From positions 124,001-188,000 of the forward strand of contig JABJPX010000038.1 in the NCBI GenBank assembly GCA_018663625.1: a stretch of DNA of 64,000 bases, read 5' to 3'. A program made the translations under genes and the position numbers. This document shows, one piece after another, positions 35,174 through 45,540 of the stretch; the first letter of the stretch is position 1, and each line of letters opens with the position of its first letter. The notes beneath the pieces were generated by a model. It saw only the letters and a list, made by a program, of their open reading frames with translations. It had not been told where the DNA came from and did not search any database. The DNA comes from Polaribacter sp. Its GTDB lineage: Bacteria; Bacteroidota; Bacteroidia; Flavobacteriales; Flavobacteriaceae.

Positions 35174-36451
35174 TTATTTGGCAGGCAATACTTTACCAAC
35201 ACATTCACCAAAACCAATTCGTACATTCTCGTTTTTACAATGTGCACGCATAATAACGGTATCATGATCATTGATAAATTTACGCGTCGTTCCATCTTTT
35301 AATGTGATTGGATTTTGACCTCGCCAAGTCAATTCTAACATTGAACCATAACTGTCCTTTGTTGGTCCAGAAATAGTTCCAGAACCCATCATATCTCCAG
35401 CTTCAATAGGACATCCATTTACAGTATGATGTGCCAATTGTTGTGCCATCGTCCAATACATATATTTAAAATTTGAATTTGAAAGAATGGTTTCTTCACC
35501 ATTTTCTGGCTGAATAGCAACTTGCAAATGAATGTCATAACTTCCTTTTCCTTCTTGTTTTAGATAAGGTAAAGGAGCATGTACTTGCTTCGGGTTATCG
35601 GTTCTAAAAGGCGCTAAAGCATCTAGCGTTACAATCCAAGGAGAAATCGTTGAGGCAAAACTTTTCCCTAAAAAGGGTCCTAAAGGCACATATTCCCAAG
35701 CTTGAATATCTCTTGCAGACCAATCATTAAATTGTACCAATCCAAAAATATGTTCTTCAGCTTCGTGAATTGGAATGCGATCTCCCAATGTATTTGCATC
35801 GGTTGTTATAAATGCCATTTCCAATTCGAAATCTAATAGTTTGCTAGGTCCAAAGCTAGGTGTATTACTACCTTCAGCTGGTTTCGTTTGTCCATATGGC
35901 CTTCTAACAGGAGTTCCAGATGGAATAATCGAAGAACTTCTTCCGTGATATCCAATAGGGATATGAAGCCAATTTGGTAACAATGCATTCTCCGGATCTC
36001 TAAATAAGGAGCCTACATTAGTAGCATGTTCTTTACTGGCATAAAAGTCGGTGTAATCACCAACCGAAACTGGCAATAGCATTTCTACTTCGTCCATTCT
36101 GAATATAATGTGTTCTTTATGGGTTGCATTGTCTCTTAGCTTTCCATTTGTAACATCAAAAATATCAGCAATTCTGTTTCGAACCAAGCGCCATGTTTTT
36201 CTCCCATCTGCAATAAAATCATTTAAATTGTCTTGCAAAAAAATATCGTCAGTTAATGGAATTCCATTAAAATAACCCAGTTGATGCAATGCGCCTAAAT
36301 CAATGGCAAAATCACCAATTCTACTTCCAATTGTTATGATATCCTCTTTGGTGATAAAAACACCAAAAGGAATATTTTGGATTGGAAAATCGGAATCCTT
36401 GTTGACATTCAACCAAGATTTTCTATTTGGATTGTTTGCAGTTATAATCAT
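35174..36451 (-). CDS. fahA: Fumarylacetoacetase
   Basis: 425 residues, the eukaryote-like length. Catalyses the last step of tyrosine breakdown, cleaving fumarylacetoacetate to fumarate and acetoacetate. N-terminal domain (1-115) then the FAH catalytic domain with IGYHGRSSSI, FELEMAFIT, NDWSARDIQAWEYVPLGPFLGKSFAS and the metal site DMMGSGTISGP. The other tyrosine genes (hmgA, hpd) are not present; they may be elsewhere. Own promoter (36474-36481). Confidence 0.94.
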   Translation of the reverse strand: MIITANNPNRKSWLNVNKDSDFPIQNIPFGVFITKEDIITIGSRIGDFAIDLGALHQLGYFNGIPLTDDIFLQDNLNDFIADGRKTWRLVRNRIADIFDVTNGKLRDNATHKEHIIFRMDEVEMLLPVSVGDYTDFYASKEHATNVGSLFRDPENALLPNWLHIPIGYHGRSSSIIPSGTPVRRPYGQTKPAEGSNTPSFGPSKLLDFELEMAFITTDANTLGDRIPIHEAEEHIFGLVQFNDWSARDIQAWEYVPLGPFLGKSFASTISPWIVTLDALAPFRTDNPKQVHAPLPYLKQEGKGSYDIHLQVAIQPENGEETILSNSNFKYMYWTMAQQLAHHTVNGCPIEAGDMMGSGTISGPTKDSYGSMLELTWRGQNPITLKDGTTRKFINDHDTVIMRAHCKNENVRIGFGECVGKVLPAK

Positions 36452-36473
36452 TTTTTGATTTTTTTATTTAAAT

Positions 36474-36481
36474 CAAATTTA
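36474..36481 (-). promoter_or_regulatory. -7 element TAAATTTG upstream of fahA
   Basis: Minus-strand TAnnTTTG match, 22 bases from the ATG at 36451. Confidence 0.5.
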
Positions 36482-36618
36482 TGCATTTTTTTTTCATTTT
36501 TACCCTGAAAAATAATCAATAACGTATTTTGATACCCCCTTTTTTTTGGATTTAATAATTGTTAATATAAATGTTTAAAATATCAATAAAACCTATTCAA
36601 TGGATGCATCATTTTCAG

Positions 36619-36626
36619 TATTTTTG
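36619..36626 (+). promoter_or_regulatory. -7 element TATTTTTG upstream of glyA
   Basis: TAnnTTTG match 24 bases before the ATG at 36651. Confidence 0.5.
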
Positions 36627-36650
36627 TAAACTCAAATAACACACACAACA

Positions 36651-37925
36651 ATGCAACAAGATAACTTAATTTTCGACCTGATAGAAGAGGAGAAAGAAAG
36701 ACAATTAAACGGATTAGAATTAATTGCTTCAGAAAACTTTGTAAGTGACCAAGTAATGCGAGCTCAAGGTTCTGTTTTAACCAACAAATATGCAGAAGGG
36801 TATCCCGGAAAACGTTATTATGGCGGTTGTGAAGTTGTTGATATTGTTGAACAAATTGCGATTGATAGAGCCAAAGAGTTATTTGGTGCTGCCTATGTAA
36901 ATGTACAACCACACTCAGGATCTCAAGCAAATACAGCTGTTTTTTCAGTGTGTTTAAAACCAGGTGACAAAATTTTAGGTTTTGATTTATCACATGGAGG
37001 GCACTTAACACACGGTTCTCCTGTAAACTTTTCCGGTAAATTATACAAAACCTCTTTTTATGGAGTTGAGAAAGAAACAGGAATTTTAGATTATGATAAA
37101 ATTCAAGAAACCGCTACGAAAGAACAACCCAATTTAATAATTGCAGGTGCATCTGCGTATTCTAGAGATATTGATTTTAAGCGTTTCAGAGCTATTGCAG
37201 ATAGTGTTGGCGCTATTTTATTGGCAGATATTTCGCATCCTTCTGGAATGATTGCAAAAGGAATTTTAAATGATCCTTTACCACATTGTCATATCGTTAC
37301 AACTACTACTCATAAAACATTGCGTGGACCAAGAGGTGGAATGATCATGATGGGGCAAGATTTTGACAATCCATTTGGAGAAACATTGAAAAGTGGAAAA
37401 GTAAAAAAAATGTCATCATTATTACAATCTGCTGTTTTTCCTGGAAATCAAGGAGGGCCTTTAGAGCATGTAATAGCCGCCAAAGCAATTGCTTTTGGAG
37501 AAGCATTAACCGACGAGTTTTTAGAATATCAAATTCAAGTAAAAGAAAATGCGGCTGCTATGGCAAAAGCATTTGTAGCCAAAGGATATGATCTAATTTC
37601 TGGAGGTACAGACAATCACATGATGTTGATTGATTTGCGAAACAAAAATATTTCTGGAAAAGATGCTGAAATAGCACTTGGAAAGGCAGACATTACCGTG
37701 AATAAAAACATGGTTCCTTTTGATGATAAAAGTCCCTTTGTAACCTCTGGAATCCGTGTTGGAACACCTGCGATTACAACACGTGGACTCTTAGCTTCTG
37801 ACATGGCTGCTGTAGTTGATTTTATCGATGAAGCAATACAACATGCAGATAATGACGAAGCGTTGCATAAAATTGGAAACCGTGTTTCTGATATGATGTC
37901 TTGCAGAAGATTGTTTGTGATGTAA
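36651..37925 (+). CDS. glyA: Serine hydroxymethyltransferase
   Basis: 424 residues. PLP enzyme that converts serine and tetrahydrofolate to glycine and methylene-THF, the main one-carbon source. The PLP lysine is Lys222 in [29 protein letters not shown] and SGSQAN near the N-terminal third. The C-terminus ends in CRRLFVM. Followed by a long inverted repeat. Confidence 0.96.
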   Translation: MQQDNLIFDLIEEEKERQLNGLELIASENFVSDQVMRAQGSVLTNKYAEGYPGKRYYGGCEVVDIVEQIAIDRAKELFGAAYVNVQPHSGSQANTAVFSVCLKPGDKILGFDLSHGGHLTHGSPVNFSGKLYKTSFYGVEKETGILDYDKIQETATKEQPNLIIAGASAYSRDIDFKRFRAIADSVGAILLADISHPSGMIAKGILNDPLPHCHIVTTTTHKTLRGPRGGMIMMGQDFDNPFGETLKSGKVKKMSSLLQSAVFPGNQGGPLEHVIAAKAIAFGEALTDEFLEYQIQVKENAAAMAKAFVAKGYDLISGGTDNHMMLIDLRNKNISGKDAEIALGKADITVNKNMVPFDDKSPFVTSGIRVGTPAITTRGLLASDMAAVVDFIDEAIQHADNDEALHKIGNRVSDMMSCRRLFVM

Positions 37926-37937
37926 AAAATATGATTC

Positions 37938-38009
37938 AGCAATTAAATTTCTTCCTACATTTACAAAAGAATCCTTTGTTTATGAAGAAATTTAATTGCT
38001 TTCTTTTTT
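37938..38009 (+). terminator. 17-bp perfect inverted repeat with T-run behind glyA
   Basis: AGCAATTAAATTTCTTC (37938-37954) and its exact complement (37984-38000), separated by 29 bases, then TTTCTTTTTTA. It can act as a terminator for glyA, but the length and large loop also suggest the ends of a small mobile remnant. The right arm ends inside the T9SS tail remnant. Confidence 0.55.
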
Positions 38010-38163
38010 AGAAAGCACTACTTCGTTAGGTATAAATATTCCCTATGATGATTGTGATTTGGGCGGTGATATGTTCAACCTTTCTTCAAATGACAGAGGA
38101 ATTTACGTTGTCAAAATAATTACCAACAATCAAATTATCACACAAAAGCTACTTTATCTATAA
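37996..38163 (+). pseudogene. Orphan C-terminal T9SS sorting-domain remnant
   Basis: Frame of 55 codons with no start codon other than TTG at its edge (37996) and stop TAA 38161-38163. The last 30 residues (FNLSSNDRGIYVVKIITNNQ then IITQKLLYL) match the typical type A C-terminal sorting signal used by the type IX secretion system. The rest of the cargo protein is missing, so this is a decayed 3' end. It converges with rmuC and overlaps its end by 6 bases. Confidence 0.7.
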
Positions 38164-39483
38164 AGTATCACTTGCACGCTCTATAATATTTTCTGGAAGT
38201 GCCTTCTTTGCTTTTGCACCCATTTTCTTTAATTTCTCCACACTGTTAATCAAATTTCCGTTTCCTTCAACAAGTTTGTTCATGGCAGCATTGTAATCTG
38301 TTTTTGAAGCATCAATTTTCTTTCCAATTCCTATTAAATCGTTTAACAGGCCGTGAAATTTGTCATACAAGCTCCCAGCTTGTCTTGCAATCTCTAGTGC
38401 ATTTTTTTGTTGCTTTTCATTGTTCCACATGGTATCAATGGTTCGGAGTGTAGCCAATAATGTTGAAGGCGTTACAATTACAATATTTTTATCGAAAGCC
38501 TTATTATATAAGAAATTATCTGAATTTATTGCAACGGCAAAAGCAGGTTCTATTGGAATAAATAGTAACACAAAGTCTGGAGATTCAATTTTATAAATAT
38601 CTTCATACTTCTTTTCACTCAACTGTTCTATATGACGTTTAAGAGAATTTATATGTTCCTTTAGAAAAAGGGCTTTTTGGGTTTCATCCTCAGAATTAAC
38701 AAATTGCTCATAAGCGGTTAAAGAAACTTTCGAATCGACAATCATTTTTTTATTGTCCGGTAAATGAATCACTACATCGGGTAAGACTCTTTTACCTTCA
38801 TCATTGGTAAAACTTTGCTGCACAAAATATTCGCGATTTTTTTCCAATCCCGATTTTTCTAAAACACGTTCTAAGACCAATTCTCCCCAATTTCCTTGAG
38901 TTTTATTGTCTCCTTTTAAAGCCTTTGTTAAATTGATAGTTTCCTTACTCATTTGCAAGTTCATTTCTTTCAAGCCTACTATTTGCTGGCGTAAGGCAGC
39001 ATGATAATCAATACTTTCTTTGTGTGTTTTATCAACTTTATCTTCGAAACCTTTAATCTTTTCTTGCAAAGGGTTTAAAATAGTTTGAATATTTTGTTTG
39101 TTCTGTTCCGTAAATTTTGTCGATTTATCTTCAAATATTTTATTGGCTAAGTTTTCAAATTCTTTGGTGAATTTTTCTTGGAGTTTTGTTACTTCCTCTT
39201 TATTCTCATCTAATTTTTGCTGCAAATTTTTTAAATCCGCAACTTGACCAGAATTGATTGTTAGCAATTGTTCTTTTTCTTGTTGCAAAAACCGAAGTTC
39301 TTTTTGAACTTTTAACGCTGCATTTTCTGCAATTTCTTGAGAAGATTGCAGTAAAGCATTCTGTCCTTCTAAAACAGACTTCTCCTTTTCTGATTTTAAT
39401 TTCCCCAGCAATCTACCTATAAATAAGCCAATTGAAATTCCAAAAACAACTATTAAAAAGTTAATTACTAAATTATTCATCAT
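38158..39483 (-). CDS. rmuC: DNA recombination protein RmuC
   Basis: 441 residues. N-terminal membrane segment (about 7-24), long coiled-coil (about 30-190), then the RmuC domain with TQGNWGELVLERVLEKSGL, LPDVVIHLPDNKKMIVDSKVSLTAYE and SPDFVLLFIPIEPAF. A predicted nuclease-like protein that limits DNA inversions at short repeats in E. coli. Ends convergent with the glyA-side remnant. Confidence 0.93.
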   Translation of the reverse strand: MMNNLVINFLIVVFGISIGLFIGRLLGKLKSEKEKSVLEGQNALLQSSQEIAENAALKVQKELRFLQQEKEQLLTINSGQVADLKNLQQKLDENKEEVTKLQEKFTKEFENLANKIFEDKSTKFTEQNKQNIQTILNPLQEKIKGFEDKVDKTHKESIDYHAALRQQIVGLKEMNLQMSKETINLTKALKGDNKTQGNWGELVLERVLEKSGLEKNREYFVQQSFTNDEGKRVLPDVVIHLPDNKKMIVDSKVSLTAYEQFVNSEDETQKALFLKEHINSLKRHIEQLSEKKYEDIYKIESPDFVLLFIPIEPAFAVAINSDNFLYNKAFDKNIVIVTPSTLLATLRTIDTMWNNEKQQKNALEIARQAGSLYDKFHGLLNDLIGIGKKIDASKTDYNAAMNKLVEGNGNLINSVEKLKKMGAKAKKALPENIIERASDTL

Positions 39484-39491
39484 ATCAAATT

Positions 39492-39512
39492 AAGTCCTTA
39501 AATTTAGGACTT
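39492..39512. other. 7-bp inverted repeat in the rmuC / acyltransferase divergent gap
   Basis: AAGTCCT (39492-39498) with AGGACTT (39506-39512), loop TAAATTT. In the 40-bp gap between two divergent genes; a possible operator or hairpin, with no known regulator. Confidence 0.35.
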
Positions 39513-39523
39513 TAAAATATACA

Positions 39524-40063
39524 ATGAAAGCATTTTCAAGTTTTATATTATTTAGACTTTTAGGTTGGAAAATCATTAATGATTTTCCTCAAGATATCAA
39601 AAAGTATGTCGTGATTGCAGCACCTCACACAAGTTGGATGGATTTTCCAATTGCAATTTTATCAAGGATGACTTTAGGTACAATGGTCAATTTTATTGGA
39701 AAAGGCTCTCTATTTAAAGGACCTTTTGGTTTTTTATTCCGTTTATTAGGAGGAACCCCTGTTGATCGAAGTCAGAATAATAATTTAGTAGATTCGATTG
39801 TACAGTTATTTAACTCTAAAGAAGAATTTCGTTTGGGCTTGTCGCCCGAAGGAACTCGAAAAAAAGTCGCCAAATGGAAAACAGGTTTTTATTACATTGC
39901 AAAAGGTGCCAATGTACCTATTGTAATGGCTACGTTAGATTTTGGTAATAAACAAATAAAAATATCCAAAGCCTACACTCTAACAGAGGATATGGATACT
40001 GACTTTAAACATTTTCATGCCTTTTTTAGTGATGTTAAAGGAAAAAATCCAGAGCAGTTTTAA
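39524..40063 (+). CDS. 1-acyl-glycerol-3-phosphate acyltransferase-like (PlsC family)
   Basis: 179 residues. The acyltransferase motif HTSWMD (His35-x4-Asp40) and the acceptor-binding SPEGTRKK are visible, with KGSLFKGPFGFLFRLLGGTPVDR between them. Shorter than standard PlsC (about 240) and without a membrane anchor, so it may acylate a lysolipid or another membrane lipid. Convergent with pepT. Confidence 0.84.
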   Translation: MKAFSSFILFRLLGWKIINDFPQDIKKYVVIAAPHTSWMDFPIAILSRMTLGTMVNFIGKGSLFKGPFGFLFRLLGGTPVDRSQNNNLVDSIVQLFNSKEEFRLGLSPEGTRKKVAKWKTGFYYIAKGANVPIVMATLDFGNKQIKISKAYTLTEDMDTDFKHFHAFFSDVKGKNPEQF

Positions 40064-40102
40064 ACTAAAAAGTAGTTGTTTTTTTAACACCCAATAGGCG
40101 GT

Positions 40103-41344
40103 TTATGAAAATTTTTCAGAGACTTTTTCTGCGATCCGAACAATTACTTCAGTTGCTTTTATCATGGATTCTACAGGAACATATTCATATTTCCCGTGAA
40201 AATTATGTCCTCCAGCAAAAATATTTGGACAAGGCAATCCTTTAAAAGAAAGTTGCGATCCATCTGTGCCTCCTCTAATTGCTTTTATTAAAGGTTTGAT
40301 TCCTATTTCTTCCATCGCTTCTTTTGCAATGGTAACAATGTGCATTACCGGTACAATCTTTTCCTTCATGTTAAAATATTGATCTTTGATTTCTATGTTG
40401 ACCGTTTTTTTACCGTATTTTTTATTGAAATCTACTCCAATTTGCTCAATAAAAAGTTTTCGCTTTTCAAACAAATCAAAATTATGATCTCGAATGATGT
40501 ATTCTAAAACTGTTTTTTCTACGGTTCCTGTCAAGTCATGCAAGTGAAAAAAGCCTTCGTATCCCGTTGTTTTTTCAGGAACTTCATTTGCTGGTAAATT
40601 CCTCATGAAGTCGCTAGCAATGGTCATTGAATTGATCATTTTCCCTTTTGCATATCCTGGGTGTACAATTTTTCCTTCGATCGTAATTTTAGCAGATGCT
40701 GCATTAAAATTCTCATATTCTAATTCTCCAATCTGACTTCCATCCATGGTATATGCCCAATCTGCATTGAACTTTTCGACATCAAATAAGTGTGCGCCCT
40801 TGCCGACTTCTTCGTCAGGAGTGAAGCAAATTCGAATGGTCCCATGCTTAATTTGAGGATTTTGAACCAAATACTCCATTGCTGAAACGATTTCTGTAAT
40901 TCCTGCTTTGTCGTCCGCTCCTAAAAGCGTTGTACCATCTGTAGTAATAATAGTCTGCCCTTTGTATTGCAACATATCGTCGAAGTAGTCAGGAGACAAC
41001 ACAATGTTTTGTGCTTTGTTTAAAACAATATCATTACCATCATAATTAGAATGTATTTGTGGATTGACATTTTTCCCTGTAAAATCAGGACTCGTATCAA
41101 TGTGTGAAATAAAACCGATGGTGGGTACTTTATAATCAATATTACTCGGTAATGTAGCCATTAGATAACAGTTTTCATCCAAAACAACATCTTCTAAACC
41201 AATTTCGTTTAGTTCTTTTTCTAATAAATGTGCTAAATTCCATTGCTTTTCTGTAGAAGGGAAATTAGGGTTACTGGGATCTGATTCTGTATCTATGGTA
41301 ACATAACTTACAAACCTTTTAATAATATTTTCTTTGGTAATCAT
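40103..41344 (-). CDS. pepT: Peptidase T (tripeptide aminopeptidase)
   Basis: 413 residues. Dinuclear zinc aminopeptidase releasing the N-terminal residue of tripeptides. Metal ligands: His81 ([10 protein letters not shown]), Asp in LLGADDKAG (about 143), Glu pair in TPDEEVG (about 178), and the later His in [20 protein letters not shown]20 fold with the dimerisation domain near 210-320. Standard length. Confidence 0.95.
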   Translation of the reverse strand: MITKENIIKRFVSYVTIDTESDPSNPNFPSTEKQWNLAHLLEKELNEIGLEDVVLDENCYLMATLPSNIDYKVPTIGFISHIDTSPDFTGKNVNPQIHSNYDGNDIVLNKAQNIVLSPDYFDDMLQYKGQTIITTDGTTLLGADDKAGITEIVSAMEYLVQNPQIKHGTIRICFTPDEEVGKGAHLFDVEKFNADWAYTMDGSQIGELEYENFNAASAKITIEGKIVHPGYAKGKMINSMTIASDFMRNLPANEVPEKTTGYEGFFHLHDLTGTVEKTVLEYIIRDHNFDLFEKRKLFIEQIGVDFNKKYGKKTVNIEIKDQYFNMKEKIVPVMHIVTIAKEAMEEIGIKPLIKAIRGGTDGSQLSFKGLPCPNIFAGGHNFHGKYEYVPVESMIKATEVIVRIAEKVSEKFS

Positions 41345-41412
41345 CCTTCCTATGTTTTTTTATTTCAACGAATCTTAATATTTTTTGGTAAAACTATGCA
41401 TTGCTTATGATA

Positions 41413-42459
41413 CTATTGTTTCAAGACTAGTTTGCCAATTTTGTTATTACCAGATAACCAAGCAGTATTTTTATTTACAAACTGAATAGCGTAATAGCCC
41501 TCTTTTGAAATCTCTTTCCATGTTTTTCCTGCGTCATTGGAGAAAGATACACCTGTTTTACCCACTGCAAAAATTTCTTGTCCTTGAGTTCCCGGGACAT
41601 ATTGTACACAACTTTTATAATTGGGATTTTGAGCATCTGAAACCAAAGTCCAAGTTTCTCCTCCGTCTGAAGTTATGGCTTTATTTGCGGTATTTTCTAA
41701 GGGTTTTGAATAATCTCCGCCCACAATAATTCCATGATTCATATCATAAAAATCTATAGAATAAATACCCTGGGGGCCTTTACCTTGAACGATAGGAGTA
41801 TTGTAAACTTCCCAGGTTTTCCCATAATCATTTGATTTTAAGATTCGTGCTTTTTTTCCACCTGAAGCAATCCAAACCGTACTTCCTTTTATTTTTATAT
41901 TGGTATTACTAGCTGCAAAAAAAGCTTCTCCTTCTTCAAAAATTGGTAATGAGCTACAGGGTAATTTTCTCCAAGTTTTTCCTCGATCCTCCGTGACAAT
42001 AATAGAAGCGCAATTTTCTGTTGGATCTCCTACTGCAATTGCATGTACGTTATCTTCAAAAAAATGCACTGAGTCATAAAAAACCTTTTCATTTTTTTCG
42101 GAATAAACCAAACTTGTTTTTCCATCTGATAATTTATACATCAAAGCTGGGTTTCCAATCGAAAGTGCAAAATAATCGGTTCCATTAAAGGCAATACTTC
42201 TAAAATTGGGTTTTATAGAGTCTTGATAGCTTGGAAAATGAGCCTGTGAAAGCTTTTCGTCTTCTGAAAAAATTCCAATGATACCGTTTGAGCCTGCGAA
42301 GGCAACACTAGTTGAATCAATGACTTGGATTGCTCGAATGCTTGTATTTTCTATATGAAAGCTTTTTATTACTACAGATTCAATGACTCTAGGTTGGTAG
42401 GGTGTTTGGCATGAAATTAAAATAATTGCTGCCAAAATAAGGATTGAAAATCTCTTCAT
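41413..42459 (-). CDS. Ycf48/BNR-repeat lipoprotein
   Basis: 348 residues. Lipobox ILISCQ near residue 17. The rest is a beta-propeller of repeats with the Asp-box-like units ITEDRGKTWRKL, KSNDYGKTWEVY, TSDGGETWTLV and FSNDAGKTWKEI, as in Ycf48 and BNR proteins. Ycf48 assists photosystem assembly in cyanobacteria, which is not meaningful here; in Bacteroidota such proteins are common and of unknown function. Divergent from the patatin gene. Confidence 0.8.
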   Translation of the reverse strand: MKRFSILILAAIILISCQTPYQPRVIESVVIKSFHIENTSIRAIQVIDSTSVAFAGSNGIIGIFSEDEKLSQAHFPSYQDSIKPNFRSIAFNGTDYFALSIGNPALMYKLSDGKTSLVYSEKNEKVFYDSVHFFEDNVHAIAVGDPTENCASIIVTEDRGKTWRKLPCSSLPIFEEGEAFFAASNTNIKIKGSTVWIASGGKKARILKSNDYGKTWEVYNTPIVQGKGPQGIYSIDFYDMNHGIIVGGDYSKPLENTANKAITSDGGETWTLVSDAQNPNYKSCVQYVPGTQGQEIFAVGKTGVSFSNDAGKTWKEISKEGYYAIQFVNKNTAWLSGNNKIGKLVLKQ

Positions 42460-42506
42460 TTTTGATATTTTTACACTACGAAATTAATGAATACAAATTG
42501 AGTTTT

Positions 42507-43427
42507 ATGAAAAAAGCTTTGGTAATTTCCGGCGGTGGGAGTAAAGGCGCATTTGCTGGGGGTGTTGCACAGTATTTGATGAAAGAAGAAGAAAAAGAGT
42601 ACGATCTTTTTTTAGGGACTTCTACAGGAAGTCTTATGGTTTCACATTTAGCATTAGGGAAATTAGATGCATTAAAGAAACTCTATACCAATGTTGATCA
42701 AAAATCAATATTTAGTAATAGCCCTTTTACCATTCGAAAAATTGCTGGCGAAAAAGTAATTAGTATCAATCACTTGAACACACTTTGGAACTTTATCAAA
42801 GGAAGAAAAACGTTTGGTGAAAGTGAAAATTTACGAAAACTCATCAAAGAAAATATTACACGAGAAATGTACAATTCAATTAGAAACAATCACAAAGAAG
42901 TGGTGGTTACGATTTCTAATTTAACAGTCAATAAGATTGAGTATAAATCGATCAATGATTGTTCTTATGAAGACTTTTGTGATTGGATTTGGGGCTCTTG
43001 CAATTATGTGCCTTTTATGAGTTTATTAGAAAAGGAGCATTGCCAATACGGAGATGGCGGTTTTGGTGCTTTAATACCAATTCGAGAAGCCATTTTAAGA
43101 GGCGCTACAGAGATTGATGCCATTATTCTAGATACAGAAGTTACTCAATTGAATCGAATGCCTTCTAAAAACCCCTTTTCATTGCTGTTTGATGTATTTG
43201 ACTTTATGCTTACCCATGTTGAAAAACACAATATTACTATTGGGAAATTAGCCGCAAAAAACAAAAATGTTACTTTAAACTTATACTACACCCCAACGAT
43301 TTTAACCACAAATTCATTAGTATTTGACAAGAAATTAATGCGAACTTGGTGGGAATCAGGGTTTATGTATGCAAAAACGAAACGGGAAGCGGATATGAGT
43401 GAGTTTAGACCAGATACAATAGACTAA
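42507..43427 (+). CDS. Patatin-like phospholipase
   Basis: 306 residues from ATG 42507. Oxyanion motif SGGGSKGAFAGG (8-19), nucleophile Ser39 in GTSTG (37-41) and catalytic Asp183 in GDGGFGA. Lipid acyl hydrolase. The longer frame from 42444 adds 21 residues upstream of the conserved start and is not supported. Divergent from the Ycf48-like gene, with the S41 gene 11 bp behind and convergent. Confidence 0.88.
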   Translation: MKKALVISGGGSKGAFAGGVAQYLMKEEEKEYDLFLGTSTGSLMVSHLALGKLDALKKLYTNVDQKSIFSNSPFTIRKIAGEKVISINHLNTLWNFIKGRKTFGESENLRKLIKENITREMYNSIRNNHKEVVVTISNLTVNKIEYKSINDCSYEDFCDWIWGSCNYVPFMSLLEKEHCQYGDGGFGALIPIREAILRGATEIDAIILDTEVTQLNRMPSKNPFSLLFDVFDFMLTHVEKHNITIGKLAAKNKNVTLNLYYTPTILTTNSLVFDKKLMRTWWESGFMYAKTKREADMSEFRPDTID

Positions 43428-43438
43428 TTTATTTGAAT

Positions 43439-44869
43439 TCAAGATACATATTGTTTCCTGTTGGTGTCGTTAATTTCGAATTTGAAAATTCCGTTGTGTA
43501 TTATTTTTCGAGAATAAAAATTCCCTTTAGCTCCTGTTAAAATATAATTGATTGTTCGGTCAAGAAGTGGATCAGTTCGTTCACCTAAAACACCTAAATT
43601 TCCGAAATCTTCCCCCAATTTAATTCCTGGCAAAGTTACACCAGGAAGATATCCATTGATTTCATTTTGATTGTTTTTGTTAGTAATTTCAAATACAATA
43701 GGTTGTATCGCATAGCGATGATTTAGATTAAAATTAGAGCCATTTTTCCTAAAATCATCAGCATCATATAATGTAATTGATCCCTCTTGCTTACCGACGG
43801 TTTTCAGCCCAACGAGTTTTACATCGATATAAGAACGTAAACTATTAATTACGAGTTCGGAGGCAGATGCAGAACTACCGGAAACAATAAAATAGACGCT
43901 AGATAAATTTACAGAATTAATGTTTTCTGTAATTATCCCGTTATTGATTTGATTCGGAAATCTATTGATAAAATTTTCTTCAGGCCATGAAGCTAAGACC
44001 TTTTCATTCCAAACTTGTTTCGAAAAAATATGTTCGTTAAATTGCCCTGTAATCATGGCTCCCAAATAGGTTGCAGTCCGAACAGAACCGCCACCATTAT
44101 AACGTAAGTCGACAATTAAGTCAGTAATATTTTCATTTTTAAAGGTTAAAAAAGCATTGTTCAATGCTGAATCGAATGGAGCTGAGAATTGATTGTACAT
44201 GAGGTAACCTATTTTATTTCCCATACCTTCATCAAAAACCTTGGCAATTTTAATAGGATTTTCTTCCAGTTGAGATTTAATAAGCGTAATTGTAGTGGCA
44301 GTAGAAATTGGATCCCCATCATTAAAGTCTGCAAGACCTATGGTGTAAGTATTGTTACTTAATAAAGAAATGTAGTTGGTTTCTGTAATTTGAACACCAT
44401 TAATTTGATTAAAAATCATACCTTTTGTAACGCCTTTTATGGATGCATCCGATTCTGGGATCACATACCTCACATAACCAAATACATTACTTGTTATCGT
44501 TTTATGACGAACCAAACCAAACTCCATTCCATGGTTTAGCGTAACCCCTTGAAAAGCATTTTCTAATACCGTATAATCATTAACAATCAAAGAAAACCGA
44601 TCCGTTGGTCTGAAAAGTAGGCTTTCAAAAATATTTTCTGGATTTGAAAAGCCCGCGAGATAATTGTCTAATGATGCTTGAGAGTTAAATCGATTGTCAT
44701 CTAATTCAGGCTTTGAACTTTGCCAAAAATAGTAGGCATTTAAGCCTTTCCATACAAAGTCATTTATTTCAATTTCTTCTGGAATCACTTCCGTTTTAGA
44801 AGCACAACTATAAAAAAAGAATAGCAGTAATAAAACCAGTAAAAATTTACGAAAAATAGCAAATTTCAT
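43439..44869 (-). CDS. S41-family C-terminal processing peptidase, lipoprotein
   Basis: 476 residues. Lipobox FYSCASK. PDZ-like middle region, then the S41 core with LIVDLRYNGGGSVRTATYLGAMITG, the catalytic Ser in YFIVSGSSASASELVIN, and the Lys in GLKTVGKQEGS. Tail-specific type protease at the cell envelope. Upstream promoter not clear. Confidence 0.9.
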   Translation of the reverse strand: MKFAIFRKFLLVLLLLFFFYSCASKTEVIPEEIEINDFVWKGLNAYYFWQSSKPELDDNRFNSQASLDNYLAGFSNPENIFESLLFRPTDRFSLIVNDYTVLENAFQGVTLNHGMEFGLVRHKTITSNVFGYVRYVIPESDASIKGVTKGMIFNQINGVQITETNYISLLSNNTYTIGLADFNDGDPISTATTITLIKSQLEENPIKIAKVFDEGMGNKIGYLMYNQFSAPFDSALNNAFLTFKNENITDLIVDLRYNGGGSVRTATYLGAMITGQFNEHIFSKQVWNEKVLASWPEENFINRFPNQINNGIITENINSVNLSSVYFIVSGSSASASELVINSLRSYIDVKLVGLKTVGKQEGSITLYDADDFRKNGSNFNLNHRYAIQPIVFEITNKNNQNEINGYLPGVTLPGIKLGEDFGNLGVLGERTDPLLDRTINYILTGAKGNFYSRKIIHNGIFKFEINDTNRKQYVS

Positions 44870-45030
44870 AGTATATTGTTTTTCATAATAACGAATTTTA
44901 AAGCCTAATCGTATTTATTATTTTTTATTATTTGTAACAAATTAAAATTCAACTCGTCGTAGTTATGTAAACCAGATTATGGAATAGGGTTTTGTATCAA
45001 AATTAGGAGATAAGAATAATCAGTGCAACA

Positions 45031-45540
45031 ATGAAGCAATCCGATTTTTTAAAAATTGTTTTCCCTTTTAAAAATAAGGTTTTTAGATTTGCAAAAAGAC
45101 TTTTAGTTTCTACCGAAGAAGCTGAAGATGCGACTCAAGAGTTGTTTTTGAAATTGTGGAAAAACAGAGAAAAAATTGCCGATTATAAAAATATTGAAGC
45201 ATTTGCAATGACCATGACAAAGAATTATTGTTATGATCGATTAAAATCGAAACAAGCAAGTAATTTAACTTTAATACATAATAACTATCAAGAAAAAGAG
45301 ACTAGTTTAGATAAAAAAATTGAATATCAAGATAGTGTAAACCAAGTACATCGATTGATTCAAAGGTTACCTGAACAACAGAAAATTATTATTCAGCTTA
45401 GAGACATTGAACAATATGACTATGATGAAATTTCGAAAATAGTTGATATGCAACCGACTGCAGTGAGAGTTGCACTTAGCAGAGCAAGAAAGACAATTAG
45501 ACAAGAACTTACAAAAACACATAACTATGGAGTTAGCTAA
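45031..45540 (+). CDS. ECF sigma factor (first module)
   Basis: 169 residues. Region 2 (EEAEDATQELFLKLWKNREK, about 30-50) and region 4 (RLPEQQKIIIQLRDIEQYDYDEISKIVDMQPTAVRVALSRARKTIRQEL, about 110-160). Group IV sigma factor that needs its partner anti-sigma factor, encoded with a 14-base overlap. The following DUF4252 genes define a module known in Flavobacteriia whose signal is unknown. Confidence 0.92.
   Translation: MKQSDFLKIVFPFKNKVFRFAKRLLVSTEEAEDATQELFLKLWKNREKIADYKNIEAFAMTMTKNYCYDRLKSKQASNLTLIHNNYQEKETSLDKKIEYQDSVNQVHRLIQRLPEQQKIIIQLRDIEQYDYDEISKIVDMQPTAVRVALSRARKTIRQELTKTHNYGVS

Noticed and set aside
41413..42459. Photosystem assembly factor Ycf48
   Set aside because: Only the repeat type matches. 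The organism is not photosynthetic by content, so the name would mislead; it is described as a Ycf48/BNR-repeat lipoprotein.
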